Assembly: GCA_041910015.1 (NCBI GenBank)
Contig: JAYRRR010000133.1
Coordinates: forward strand, 1-64,000
DNA from: RPQJ01 sp041910015
GTDB lineage: Bacteria > Pseudomonadota > Gammaproteobacteria > Steroidobacterales > Steroidobacteraceae
Direction: 5' to 3'
Length of the DNA stretch: 64,000 nucleotides
Made by a program: the position numbers and the translations under genes. Below are positions 38,405 through 46,211 of the stretch, in pieces. The notes below the pieces were generated by a model. That model did not search any database, was not told the origin of the DNA, and saw only the letters and a list, made by a program, of their open reading frames with translations. Each line of letters opens with the position of its first letter. The first letter of the stretch is position 1.

Positions 38405-39520
38405 TCAGCGGGCGGCGAGGATGCGCAGCATGCGACGGATCGGCTCGGCGGCACCCCACAGCAACTGGTCGCCCACTGTGAATGCAGACAGGTACTCGCC
38501 ACCCATGGCGAGCTTGCGCACGCGACCGACGGGAATGTCGAGTGTGCCGCTGACCCGGGCGGGCGACAGCTCCGCAATCGAGGCGTCGCGCGTGTTGGGC
38601 ACGTAGCGCACCCAGTCGTTGCCGCCCGCGATCAGCCGCTCGATCTCGGCCAGCGGCAGGTCGCGCCTGAGCTTGATGGTCATGGCCTGGCTGTGGCAAC
38701 GCATCGCGCCGACGCGCACGCAGAGGCCCTCGACGGGGATCGCCTCCGCGTCCGCACGGCCGAGGATCTTGTTGGTCTCCGCGCAACCCTTCCATTCCTC
38801 GCGGCTCTGGCCGTTGCCGAGGTCCTTGTCGATCCAGGGGATCAGGCTGCCCGCGAGCGGTGCGCCGAACTGCTCTTGCGGCAGCGACGGCGCGCGCAGC
38901 GCGTCCGTGACGGCCCGGTCGATGTCGAGGATCGCGCTCGCCGGGTCGCGCAGCAGCGTGGCCGCCGACGCATGCACGGCACCCATCTGCTCGACGAGCT
39001 CGCGCATGTTCGGCGCGCCGGCACCCGAGGCCGCCTGATAGGTCATCGAAGTGATCCACTCGACGAGCCCCTCCCGCAGCAGCCCGTTGAGCGCCATCAG
39101 CATCAGCGACACCGTGCAGTTGCCGCCGATGTAGTCGCGCACGCCGGCCGCGAGCGCCGCGTCGATCACGTGGCGGTTGACCGGATCGAGGATGATGACG
39201 GCGTCGTCCTTCATGCGCAGCGCCGAGGCCGCGTCGATCCAGTAACCCCGCCAGCCCGCGGCACGCAGCGGCGGGTGCACGGCATTGGTGTAATCGCCGC
39301 CCTGGCAGGTCACGACGACGTCGCATTGGGCGAGTGCCTCGATGTCGTTGGCGTCGTGCAGCAGGCCGGCCTTGCGGCTACCGACGACCGGCGCCGCGCC
39401 ACCCGCCTGGGACGTGCTGAAGAACACCGGATCGACGTGATCGAGGTCGCGCTCGACAGCCATCCGCTGCATGAGCACCGATCCCACCATCCCGCGCCAG
39501 CCGACGATTGCAGTCTTCAC
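38405..39520 (-). CDS. asd: Aspartate-semialdehyde dehydrogenase
   Basis: 371 residues, the gram-negative type Asd, which reduces aspartyl phosphate for Lys, Thr, Met and DAP synthesis. It begins at GTG with KTAIVGWRGMVGSVLMQRM (NADP loop); the catalytic Cys is in GGNCTVSLMLMAL and the His in CVRVGAMRCHSQAMTIKL. It lies 36 bases after the LysC-LysA fusion gene in the same direction, so consecutive steps of the aspartate pathway are co-transcribed. Confidence 0.96.
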   Translation of the reverse strand: MKTAIVGWRGMVGSVLMQRMAVERDLDHVDPVFFSTSQAGGAAPVVGSRKAGLLHDANDIEALAQCDVVVTCQGGDYTNAVHPPLRAAGWRGYWIDAASALRMKDDAVIILDPVNRHVIDAALAAGVRDYIGGNCTVSLMLMALNGLLREGLVEWITSMTYQAASGAGAPNMRELVEQMGAVHASAATLLRDPASAILDIDRAVTDALRAPSLPQEQFGAPLAGSLIPWIDKDLGNGQSREEWKGCAETNKILGRADAEAIPVEGLCVRVGAMRCHSQAMTIKLRRDLPLAEIERLIAGGNDWVRYVPNTRDASIAELSPARVSGTLDIPVGRVRKLAMGGEYLSAFTVGDQLLWGAAEPIRRMLRILAAR

Positions 39521-39556
39521 AGCGTTCGCTCTCCGCCCGCGACCGCGGGCCGTGCG

Positions 39557-42142
39557 TCAGATCACCACTTCACGCGCGGGCTCGCGCAGGTTGTACGAGG
39601 AACTCATCGCGTGGCCATAGGCCCCGGCGTTCGCGATCAGCAGGACGTCACCCTCGCGCGTCGGCGGCAGCAGCCGCTCGTGGCCCAGCACGTCGGCGGA
39701 CTCGCAGATCGGCCCCACCACGTTGTAGATCTCCGTGCCCGGCTCGCCATGGCGCGTCAGGTTCACGATGTCGTGATGCGCGCCGTAGAGCGCCGGGCGG
39801 ATGAGCGAGTTCATGCCCGTGGCAACGCCGACGTATTGGACCGCACCCTTGCCCTTGAGTTGCGTCACCTCGGCCACCAGCACGCCGCCCTGCGCGACCA
39901 GGAAGCGGCCGGGCTCGATCCACAGCTGGAGCTGCGGGAACCGCCTCACGAGGTCGTCGACGACGGCCTCCAGCGCCGCGAGGTCGACCGGCACCTGGCC
40001 CGGCTTTTCGGGCACGCCCAGTCCGCCGCCCAGGTCGATCGCCCGCACGTCCGGAAAACGCTGCGCCAGATCGCCGAGCAGGTTGCCCACCTCCTGCCAG
40101 TTGCGGACCTCGAACACACCGCTGCCGGTGTGTGCGTGCAGCCCGACGACACGCGCGCCGGCCGCCTTGACCAGACGCTGGAGCTCGTCGAGCTCGAACA
40201 GCGGCACGCCGAACTTCGAGTGCACGCCGGCCGTGCGGACGTGGTCGTGATGGCCGCGTCCGAAGCCGGTGTCGAGACGCACGAGCACGTCACGGTCGCG
40301 GAACAGGTCGCCCCATTCGCGCAGCGCATACAGGCTGTCGACCGTCAGGTGCACGCCGTGCGCCAGCGCCCATTCGTATTCCGAACGTGGCGCGAAGTTC
40401 GGCGTAAAGAGGATCTTGCCCGGGTCGACGCCGCGCACCGTGTCGAGCACGTGCTGGCATTCGCCCTGCGAGACGCACTCGAAGGACAGCCCGAGCCCCG
40501 CGAAGGTGCGCAGGATCTCCGGATGCGGGTTGGCCTTGACCGCGTAGAAGATGCGGTCGACACCATTGATGGCAAGCAGCTGCCGGGCGGCGAGTTCGAG
40601 CGAACCGCGGTCGTAGACATAGGCGGCCCCGTGCTCGTGCGCGATCCGCTGCAGCTCTGTACGACGGCCCTGCCACCACGGCGGGCCGCCGGCTGGCAGC
40701 ACCGGGCCGAGCCCGTGAATCTGCTCCCATGTCGGGCCGAGTACCTCGTCGGACGGTGCGTTCCACACGATCACGTCGTGCAACCGCCGCACCAGCCGGT
40801 CACCCTGCTCCTCGTCGACGACGAAGGTGATGTTCAGGTCGTTCGCGGCCTGTGTGACCAGATAAATCTTCTGTTCCTCGAACAACTCGAGCGCGTCGCC
40901 GAGCCGATGCAGCGTCGCGCGGATGTTGCGGCCGACGAGGCTCACCGCCGCGCAGGGCCCGATCACCTCGACGCGGCAGAGAGCCGCGAGGTCGGTGATC
41001 AGCGCCTCGATCGCCCGGTTGTCGAGCGTATTGGCGGCCGGGTCGAGCGACACCGTCACGCTCGTCTCCGAGGTCGAGACCAGGTCGACCGAGAGACCGT
41101 GATCCTTGAACACGGCGAAGGCATCCGCGAGGAAGCCGACCTGATGCCACATGCCAAGCGTTTCCATCGAGAGGAGCGTGATGCCCTTCTTGATGCACAC
41201 CGCCTTGACACGGGCGCCGCCGTTGCCGCCCGTCGCGGTGACGACCGTGCCCTTCAGCTCCGGCTGCTGCGTGGCGTGGACCGTGAGCGGAATCGAGTAC
41301 TGCTTGACGGGCAGGATGCAGCGCGGGTGCAGCACCTTGGCGCCGCTCGAGGCGATTTCCTGCGCTTCGTCGTAGTCGAGCGACTTCAGCAGCCGGGCAT
41401 TCGGCACGGACCGCGGGTTGGCCGTGAACATGCCTGGAACGTCGGTCCAGATCTCGAGCCGACGCGCGGCGAGCTTTGCCGCGAAGTAGCTGCCGGAGGT
41501 GTCGGAGCCGCCACGTCCGAGCAGGACCGTGTCGCCCTTCGCATCGCTGGCGATGAACCCCTGCGTGATCAGCACCTTGTGGACGGCCGCGAGTCGCTGT
41601 TGCAGCGCGGTGTCGGGCTCGAACACGCAGGTGGCCGAAAGGTGATTGGCACGCGCCGACGCGCCGGCCCGCTCTTCGGCGTGCAGCAACGTGCGAGCGT
41701 CGAGCCACTGCACGTCGATGCCCTCGTGCGCGAGGAAAGCCGCACCCATGCGCGTCGCCATCAGCTCGCCGTTCGACATCACGCGCGCACGCAGACGGTC
41801 ACTCACCTCGCCGATCAGGTGGATGCCTTCTGCGCTGCGGCGCAGCTCGCTGAAATGGTGGTCCAGTTCGGTCGCGACGCCGGGAATGCCCAGATCGCGT
41901 GCCAGGTCCATGTGGCGGCGCTCGATCTGTTCCATGACCGGCTCCCATTCGCCGGTGAGCGCCTTGGCGAGCAGTTGCTCGAGACGGTCGGTGATGCCCG
42001 AGAGTGCGGAATGCACGACGACCGGGTGCAGCCCTTCGGCCAGCCGCTCGCGTACGACAACGGCGACGTTTTTCCAGTTGCTGACGCTCGAAACGCTGGT
42101 GCCACCGAACTTCAGGACGACCCAGGAGCTTTCGGTTGTCAT
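39557..42142 (-). CDS. lysC-lysA: Bifunctional aspartokinase / diaminopimelate decarboxylase
   Basis: 861 residues. The aspartokinase domain (about 1-290) begins with VVLKFGGTSVSS and has GRGGSDTSGSYFAA. Two ACT domains (about 310-455) contain TLLSMETLGMWHQVGFLA and VSLVGRNIRATL and should sense lysine. The DAP decarboxylase domain runs from about 485 to the end, with PLP Lys K536 in FYAVKANPH, HTGSGVFE and EPGRFLVAQGG. First and last enzymes of lysine synthesis are thus fused, as known in Xanthomonas relatives. The ATG at 42142 fits the family start; an upstream ATG would add 29 unrelated residues. Confidence 0.95.
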   Translation of the reverse strand: MTTESSWVVLKFGGTSVSSVSNWKNVAVVVRERLAEGLHPVVVHSALSGITDRLEQLLAKALTGEWEPVMEQIERRHMDLARDLGIPGVATELDHHFSELRRSAEGIHLIGEVSDRLRARVMSNGELMATRMGAAFLAHEGIDVQWLDARTLLHAEERAGASARANHLSATCVFEPDTALQQRLAAVHKVLITQGFIASDAKGDTVLLGRGGSDTSGSYFAAKLAARRLEIWTDVPGMFTANPRSVPNARLLKSLDYDEAQEIASSGAKVLHPRCILPVKQYSIPLTVHATQQPELKGTVVTATGGNGGARVKAVCIKKGITLLSMETLGMWHQVGFLADAFAVFKDHGLSVDLVSTSETSVTVSLDPAANTLDNRAIEALITDLAALCRVEVIGPCAAVSLVGRNIRATLHRLGDALELFEEQKIYLVTQAANDLNITFVVDEEQGDRLVRRLHDVIVWNAPSDEVLGPTWEQIHGLGPVLPAGGPPWWQGRRTELQRIAHEHGAAYVYDRGSLELAARQLLAINGVDRIFYAVKANPHPEILRTFAGLGLSFECVSQGECQHVLDTVRGVDPGKILFTPNFAPRSEYEWALAHGVHLTVDSLYALREWGDLFRDRDVLVRLDTGFGRGHHDHVRTAGVHSKFGVPLFELDELQRLVKAAGARVVGLHAHTGSGVFEVRNWQEVGNLLGDLAQRFPDVRAIDLGGGLGVPEKPGQVPVDLAALEAVVDDLVRRFPQLQLWIEPGRFLVAQGGVLVAEVTQLKGKGAVQYVGVATGMNSLIRPALYGAHHDIVNLTRHGEPGTEIYNVVGPICESADVLGHERLLPPTREGDVLLIANAGAYGHAMSSSYNLREPAREVVI

Positions 42143-42273
42143 CTCGAGCGGTCCCCAACGGCGCCTTGTGGTGTGGATGGCGCCTTCGTGCTTGCCTGAC
42201 GGGTCCGGGCGCGGGGCCGGGACGGTCACTGGCTCCCCGTGTCAGGAGCCGGGGGCCCGTGCAGCAGCCGAAG

Positions 42274-42477
42274 CTACTGGTCTTCGTAGTAGTCTTTCAG
42301 TTCCTTCTGCAAACGTTTCTCCGCAAGCACGTCCTCGAGCTTGCTCCACGCCGCCTTGCCCTTCTTGACGGCCTGCTTGCGACGGTCGACGCGCTCGATG
42401 AAGCGGTCGTAGTCGTCAGCCTCGGCCCCGGCAACGAAGTCTTCGTCCAAGTCGAAGTGTTCCTCGTCTCGTTCCAT
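42274..42477 (-). CDS. PA3496-family small protein
   Basis: 67 residues, very acidic at the N-terminus (MERDEEHFDLDEDF) and basic in the middle (VDRRKQAVKKGKAAWSKLEDVL). The size and the RRKxxxKKGKAAWxxLEDxL core match the PA3496 putative envelope-integrity family of gammaproteobacteria. No signal or membrane segment is visible, so it is probably cytoplasmic. Confidence 0.8.
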   Translation of the reverse strand: MERDEEHFDLDEDFVAGAEADDYDRFIERVDRRKQAVKKGKAAWSKLEDVLAEKRLQKELKDYYEDQ

Positions 42478-42545
42478 CGCACGGCCCTGGAAAATTCCTG
42501 CAATTTCAAGGTGCTGCCCGCAATTTCGCAGGCACGAGGCTGCGC

Positions 42546-42573
42546 ACTATACACGGATCGGACCGCATCACAA
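42546..42573 (-). promoter_or_regulatory. Promoter of the PA3496-family gene
   Basis: Minus strand: TTGTGA (42573-42568), 16 bases, TATAGT (42551-42546). The start near 42539 gives a leader of about 60 bases. Confidence 0.5.
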
Positions 42574-42676
42574 CCGCGTCTTTTGCAGTGCAATGCCCGC
42601 GGCGCAACCCTGCCGGCACGCACGCTCAGACCCGGCCTCGCTTCGGTGGTTCCGTCGCCCGGTCAGGGGCTTACGC

Positions 42677-43513
42677 TCAAGCCGTCGCGACGACGACCGG
42701 CGCTCCCCGGTCGAGGCCGAGCCCCTGGGCGGCGCTCTGCTCCGCCCGGGCGATCTCCAGGACCCCGAACGAGTTGACCAGGGCAAGGTAGTCCCCGGGC
42801 CGGACGTCCGCGTAGGTGCGGCGCAGCGGAATCTCGTGTCCGGCGGCCCGGACCACGGGGTGAGGGCTCTGGGGAATCAGCGCCGCGTCGATGTTGGTCA
42901 GCAGGTTGCCGAAATGGTCGACCGTGACCACGGCACCGCTGACCTGTCCTGACGACACGACCGGCTCGTCGATCCACCCCGGGACGAGTTCGTCGACGAT
43001 CGGGCCCAGCGCAGACGGCGGCAGACGACCGGAGGCAAGTTCGGCGGCGACCGGCGCGAAGATGTCGCGACCATGGAACGTCGCGCTCGGCCGACGGATG
43101 TCGAGCGCGGCGAAACAGGCTTCGTCGAGCCGCCTGAGCACCGGCGGCTCGCGCAACCGCTCCAGCACACCCGCGAGCAATCCGTTGTCCGGCGCCAGGA
43201 AGACCTGCGCGTGCGCCTCGAGCACGGCGATGCTGCGAGCGCCGCCGACGCCCGGATCGACGACGGCGACGTGCACAGTGCCCGGCGGAAAGTAGTCGAA
43301 CGACCGCCCGAGCCAGAAGCCGGCCTCGGCCGGCCAGTGCACGAGCACCTCGTGCGTCAGGTCCACGAGCCGGGCGGCCGGAAAGCGACGCAACACCTGC
43401 CCCTTCATGACGCCGACGAACGGGTCCTTGTGGCCGAAGTCCGTCGTCAGCGTGATGACGCCGCAGGCCGCGAAGGCCGCCTTGCCGTCGGCGGGTCGGG
43501 TCGTGCCGGTCAT
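42677..43513 (-). CDS. SAM hydrolase / SAM hydroxide adenosyltransferase (DUF62)
   Basis: 278 residues from the ATG at 43513, which has GAGG in front (an earlier start would add 13 residues overlapping a repeat). The family splits S-adenosylmethionine with water to adenosine and methionine. ITLTTDFGHKDPFVGVMKG, AVVDPGVGGARSIAVL, APDNGLLAGVL and VTVDHFGNLLTNI carry the hydroxide-binding Asp, Arg and His. The physiological role is not well known, but it could lower SAM and so interact with the SAM riboswitch elsewhere in this window. Confidence 0.88.
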   Translation of the reverse strand: MTGTTRPADGKAAFAACGVITLTTDFGHKDPFVGVMKGQVLRRFPAARLVDLTHEVLVHWPAEAGFWLGRSFDYFPPGTVHVAVVDPGVGGARSIAVLEAHAQVFLAPDNGLLAGVLERLREPPVLRRLDEACFAALDIRRPSATFHGRDIFAPVAAELASGRLPPSALGPIVDELVPGWIDEPVVSSGQVSGAVVTVDHFGNLLTNIDAALIPQSPHPVVRAAGHEIPLRRTYADVRPGDYLALVNSFGVLEIARAEQSAAQGLGLDRGAPVVVATA

Positions 43514-43540
43514 CGTTGCCTCGTACCGTCGTGGGAAATC

Positions 43541-43562
43541 GGGGACATTCACCTGCTTCCGG
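43541..43562 (+). repeat. Half copy of a dispersed palindromic repeat
   Basis: GGGGACATTCACCTGCTTCC at 43541-43560 matches 18 of 20 bases of the left arm of the inverted repeat at 49724. It sits between two divergent genes, a usual place for REP-type elements. Only one arm is present here. Confidence 0.5.
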
Positions 43563-43583
43563 TCACGCTAGACTGCCACGGTT

Positions 43584-44258
43584 ATGCCCCATCTTTACGT
43601 CGTACGCCACGGTCAGCCGGACTTCACCGGCAACTACGATTCGATCACTCCGCTCGGCGAGCAGCAGTCACGCTGGCTGGGCACCCATTTCGCGACACGC
43701 GGCCTGCGTTTCGCGCGCATCGCTTCCGGCACCTTGCGTCGCCAGGCCGAGACCTGCGACCTGCTGCTCGCCGAGTTGCCCGGGGCACCGGTGCCGCGGC
43801 GCGATGCGCGCTTCAACGAATACGACCACGCCTCGTTGCTCGGTCAGTTCGCAAGCGACCGCAAGCAGGACGCCCGCGCCCACGGCGATCGCCGCGCCTA
43901 TTTCATCGCCCTCCGTCAGGCGCTGCAGGCATGGAGCCGGTACCAAGGGACGATCACGGGCGGGGAAACCTGGCCCGAGTTCGGCGCGCGTATCGCGGGC
44001 GGCTTCGCCGACCTCTGCGAGGGTCTCGGGCGCGACGACAACGTCCTGCTCGTCAGTTCCGGCGGTGTGATCGGACGTTACACGGCGGACGTGCTCGGCG
44101 CGGGGCCCGAAGCCGCAATCCAGCTCAACCTGCAGACGCGCAACACGGGTGTGACGGAGTTTGCGTGGACGTCGAGCGGCGCGACGCGGCTCGTCGCCTT
44201 CAACGCGATCCCGCACCTCGAGGATCCGTCGCGGGCCGGCGCGCTGACGTACTCCTGA
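43584..44258 (+). CDS. Histidine phosphatase family protein
   Basis: 224 residues of the phosphoglycerate-mutase-like branch. LYVVRHGQPDFTG holds the phospho-acceptor His of the RHG motif, SGTLRRQAETCDLL the second Arg, and SSGGVIGRYTADVLG the late catalytic region, where most relatives have a His-containing motif. TAGACT lies nine bases before the ATG, suggesting a near-leaderless message. The substrate is unknown. Confidence 0.85.
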   Translation: MPHLYVVRHGQPDFTGNYDSITPLGEQQSRWLGTHFATRGLRFARIASGTLRRQAETCDLLLAELPGAPVPRRDARFNEYDHASLLGQFASDRKQDARAHGDRRAYFIALRQALQAWSRYQGTITGGETWPEFGARIAGGFADLCEGLGRDDNVLLVSSGGVIGRYTADVLGAGPEAAIQLNLQTRNTGVTEFAWTSSGATRLVAFNAIPHLEDPSRAGALTYS

Positions 44259-44425
44259 CCCGGGCACGACGGCGTACCGCGCCACATCCCGAGCCGCCCG
44301 ACAGTCGGCAACAGCCGCAACGGCACGCTTCGGAGGACGCCTCGCATCGTCCGCCCGACATCGCACAGGCGGCCCGAGGCTGTCGATGTTGATGGCACCT
44401 GGTCCGTCAGCCGGTGTGCCTCGGG

Positions 44426-45397
44426 TCACACCTGCCTGACGAGCGACGCCAGGCTGCGCGTATCGATCGTCCGCGCGGCCTGCTCGATCTGCGCCTGGTA
44501 GCCCGGCGCCATGCCGCGTGCCTCGCCGAGCAATGCAGTGAACGTCTGCTTGAGCGCCGCGGCGTCGAGCGTCCGTCCGCCCGCGAAATAGCGCTGCGCG
44601 ACACGCCCAATCGCATAGGTCGTCGCGAACGTCAGCCCGGAACTCGCCGCCTGCCGGCCGAGCGAGCGACCGAGCCCGCCGGCGACGCCACCGAGCAACC
44701 CGCCGAGCAGCTTGCGACCGAACTGCTCGAGGTACTGCGAGGTCAGGCCGACACCCAGCGTCGCGATGAAGTCTTTCGCGTGGCTGCGGTCCATCGGGTA
44801 GCCGTAGGCCTGGCCGATGCGGTACACGAGGCGCATCTGCAGCGGGATGATCGCCATGGAGGCGATCGTCTCGGGCAGCAGTTCGAGCGCCGCGTTGGTG
44901 ATCGACGCGTTCAGGATCGTCCGGTCGAGCGTGGCCTCGTCGATGTTTGCCTGGCCGAGCACCGCACCGCTCAGGGGCGGTGCTGACGTGGCCGGAAGGT
45001 CGCGCGGCAGGTCTGCGACCGCCGCTTCGGCCATCGCGCTCGCGGCGCTGGCGCTCACCGCGGCCCCCGCCTCCGGCAGGCCGAGCGTCGCCGCGAGCTG
45101 CCGCAGGAACCCGGCTTCGGCGGGGCCCTGCGCGCCGTCCGAATTCGCGACGGCGATCGCCATTTCGTAGGCGTACTGGCGCAGTTCCGCAGACGCCAGC
45201 GGCGCCACGACTGCCTCGAGCTTCGGCTTCGCGAGCAGCACGTCGCGATAGAGGCCCGGCATGTCGGCGGCGCCCTCCGCCCCCAGCGTGTCGGCAAGGC
45301 GGCGAATGGCCTCGCGCTCGCGTTCATCCTTGGCGCCATCGGCGAAGGCCGTCATCAAGGCGACCGTCATGATCGATCGGATCTGCTGCGTGTCCAT
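44426..45397 (-). CDS. TerB-like / DUF697 domain protein
   Basis: 323 residues from the ATG at 45397. The N-terminal 120 residues (TVALMTAFADGAKDEREREAIRRLAD) resemble the acidic helical TerB-like tellurite-resistance domain. The C-terminal half resembles DUF697 of the YcjF type: ASMAIIPLQMRLVYRIGQAYGYPM, then Gly-rich, membrane-seeking GGLLGGVAGGLGRSLGRQ. It probably associates with the membrane; function is unknown. It starts 28 bases downstream of the tRNA-Pro 3' end in the same direction. Confidence 0.78.
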   Translation of the reverse strand: MDTQQIRSIMTVALMTAFADGAKDEREREAIRRLADTLGAEGAADMPGLYRDVLLAKPKLEAVVAPLASAELRQYAYEMAIAVANSDGAQGPAEAGFLRQLAATLGLPEAGAAVSASAASAMAEAAVADLPRDLPATSAPPLSGAVLGQANIDEATLDRTILNASITNAALELLPETIASMAIIPLQMRLVYRIGQAYGYPMDRSHAKDFIATLGVGLTSQYLEQFGRKLLGGLLGGVAGGLGRSLGRQAASSGLTFATTYAIGRVAQRYFAGGRTLDAAALKQTFTALLGEARGMAPGYQAQIEQAARTIDTRSLASLVRQV

Positions 45398-45424
45398 GGG
45401 TCGTGCGCGCAGGGGCGGGGAAAT

Positions 45425-45501
45425 TGGTCGGAGCGGCGAGATTCGAACTCGCGACCCCTTGCACCCCATGCAAGTGCGCTACCAGACTGCGCCACGCTCC
45501 G
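45425..45501 (-). tRNA. tRNA-Pro (GGG)
   Basis: A 77-nt cloverleaf on the minus strand. The acceptor arms CGGAGCG/CGCTCCG are perfect and CCA is encoded. The anticodon loop AUGGGGU is closed by CUUGC/GCAAG, giving anticodon GGG. The T-loop has GTTCGAATC. Confidence 0.97.
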
Positions 45502-45512
45502 ACCGGGCGCGG

Positions 45513-45540
45513 ATTATAGCCCAGGGAACCCCGGATTGAA
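45513..45540 (-). promoter_or_regulatory. Promoter of tRNA-Pro
   Basis: Minus strand: TTCAAT (45540-45535), 16 bases, TATAAT (45518-45513), 11 bases before the mature tRNA 5' end. Confidence 0.65.
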
Positions 45541-45568
45541 TCGCGATCGGAGTTTTCCGACGCCGCGC

Positions 45569-45925
45569 TCAGCGGCGCAGGATCTTGATGAGGTCTTCGA
45601 GCTCGACGCGCAACTGGCGCGCGAGCTGGTGGGTCTGCGTCACGTCGACGCGCGCTTCCTCGCCGTCGAGGCGGTTGCGCGCCCCGCCGATGGTGAAACC
45701 CTGGTCGTAGAGCAGCGCGCGGATCTGGCGGATGACCAGCACGTCCTGGCGCTGGTAGTAGCGACGGTTGCCGCGGCGCTTGACCGGCTTGAGTTGCGGG
45801 AACTCCTGCTCCCAGTAACGCAGCACGTGCGGCTTGACGCCGCAGAGGTCGCTCACTTCCCCGATCGTGAAGTAGCGTTTGCCCGGGATCGCCGGCAGTT
45901 CGTCGTTATTGCTGGGTTCCAGCAT
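45569..45925 (-). CDS. MerR-family transcriptional regulator
   Basis: 118 residues. YFTIGEVSDLCGVKPHVLRYWEQEF is the MerR winged-helix DNA-binding head, followed by the wing RRYYQRQDVLVI and a short helical tail that ends without a metal-binding or drug-binding domain. This short regulator is found next to ihfA in many gammaproteobacteria; its targets are not known. It overlaps the end of ihfA by 20 bases. Confidence 0.93.
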   Translation of the reverse strand: MLEPSNNDELPAIPGKRYFTIGEVSDLCGVKPHVLRYWEQEFPQLKPVKRRGNRRYYQRQDVLVIRQIRALLYDQGFTIGGARNRLDGEEARVDVTQTHQLARQLRVELEDLIKILRR

Positions 45926-46205
45926 ACGCTTCCACGCGTGCCTTCAGTTTCTGTCCCGGCCGGAACGTTACGACGCGACGCGCGCTGATCGGGATTTCCT
46001 CGCCCGTCTTCGGATTGCGCCCCGGGCGCTGGTTCTTGCTGCGCAGGTCGAAATTGCCAAAGCCCGAGAGCTTCACCTGCTCGCCATTCGCGAGTGACAT
46101 GCGCAGCTCTTCGAAAAAGAGATCGACGAGTTCCCGCGCCTCACGCTTGTTGAGGCCGAGGTGATCGAACAGGGCTTCAGCGATTTCCGCCTTGGTCAAT
46201 GCCAT
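45906..46205 (-). CDS. ihfA: Integration host factor subunit alpha
   Basis: 99 residues of the HU/IHF family, which forms a heterodimer with IhfB and bends DNA. ALTKAEIAEALFDHLGLNKREA starts the protein, and the DNA-binding arm SKNQRPGRNPKTGEEIPI holds the intercalating Pro. It follows pheT by six bases, the usual gammaproteobacterial order. Confidence 0.97.
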   Translation of the reverse strand: MALTKAEIAEALFDHLGLNKREARELVDLFFEELRMSLANGEQVKLSGFGNFDLRSKNQRPGRNPKTGEEIPISARRVVTFRPGQKLKARVEAYAGTQQ

Positions 46206-46211
46206 CTTGTC

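Noticed and set aside
38378..42199. A frame of over 1200 codons antisense to asd and lysC-lysA.
   Set aside because: Low-complexity His/Arg/Asp composition and exact overlap with well-supported genes show that it is not coding.
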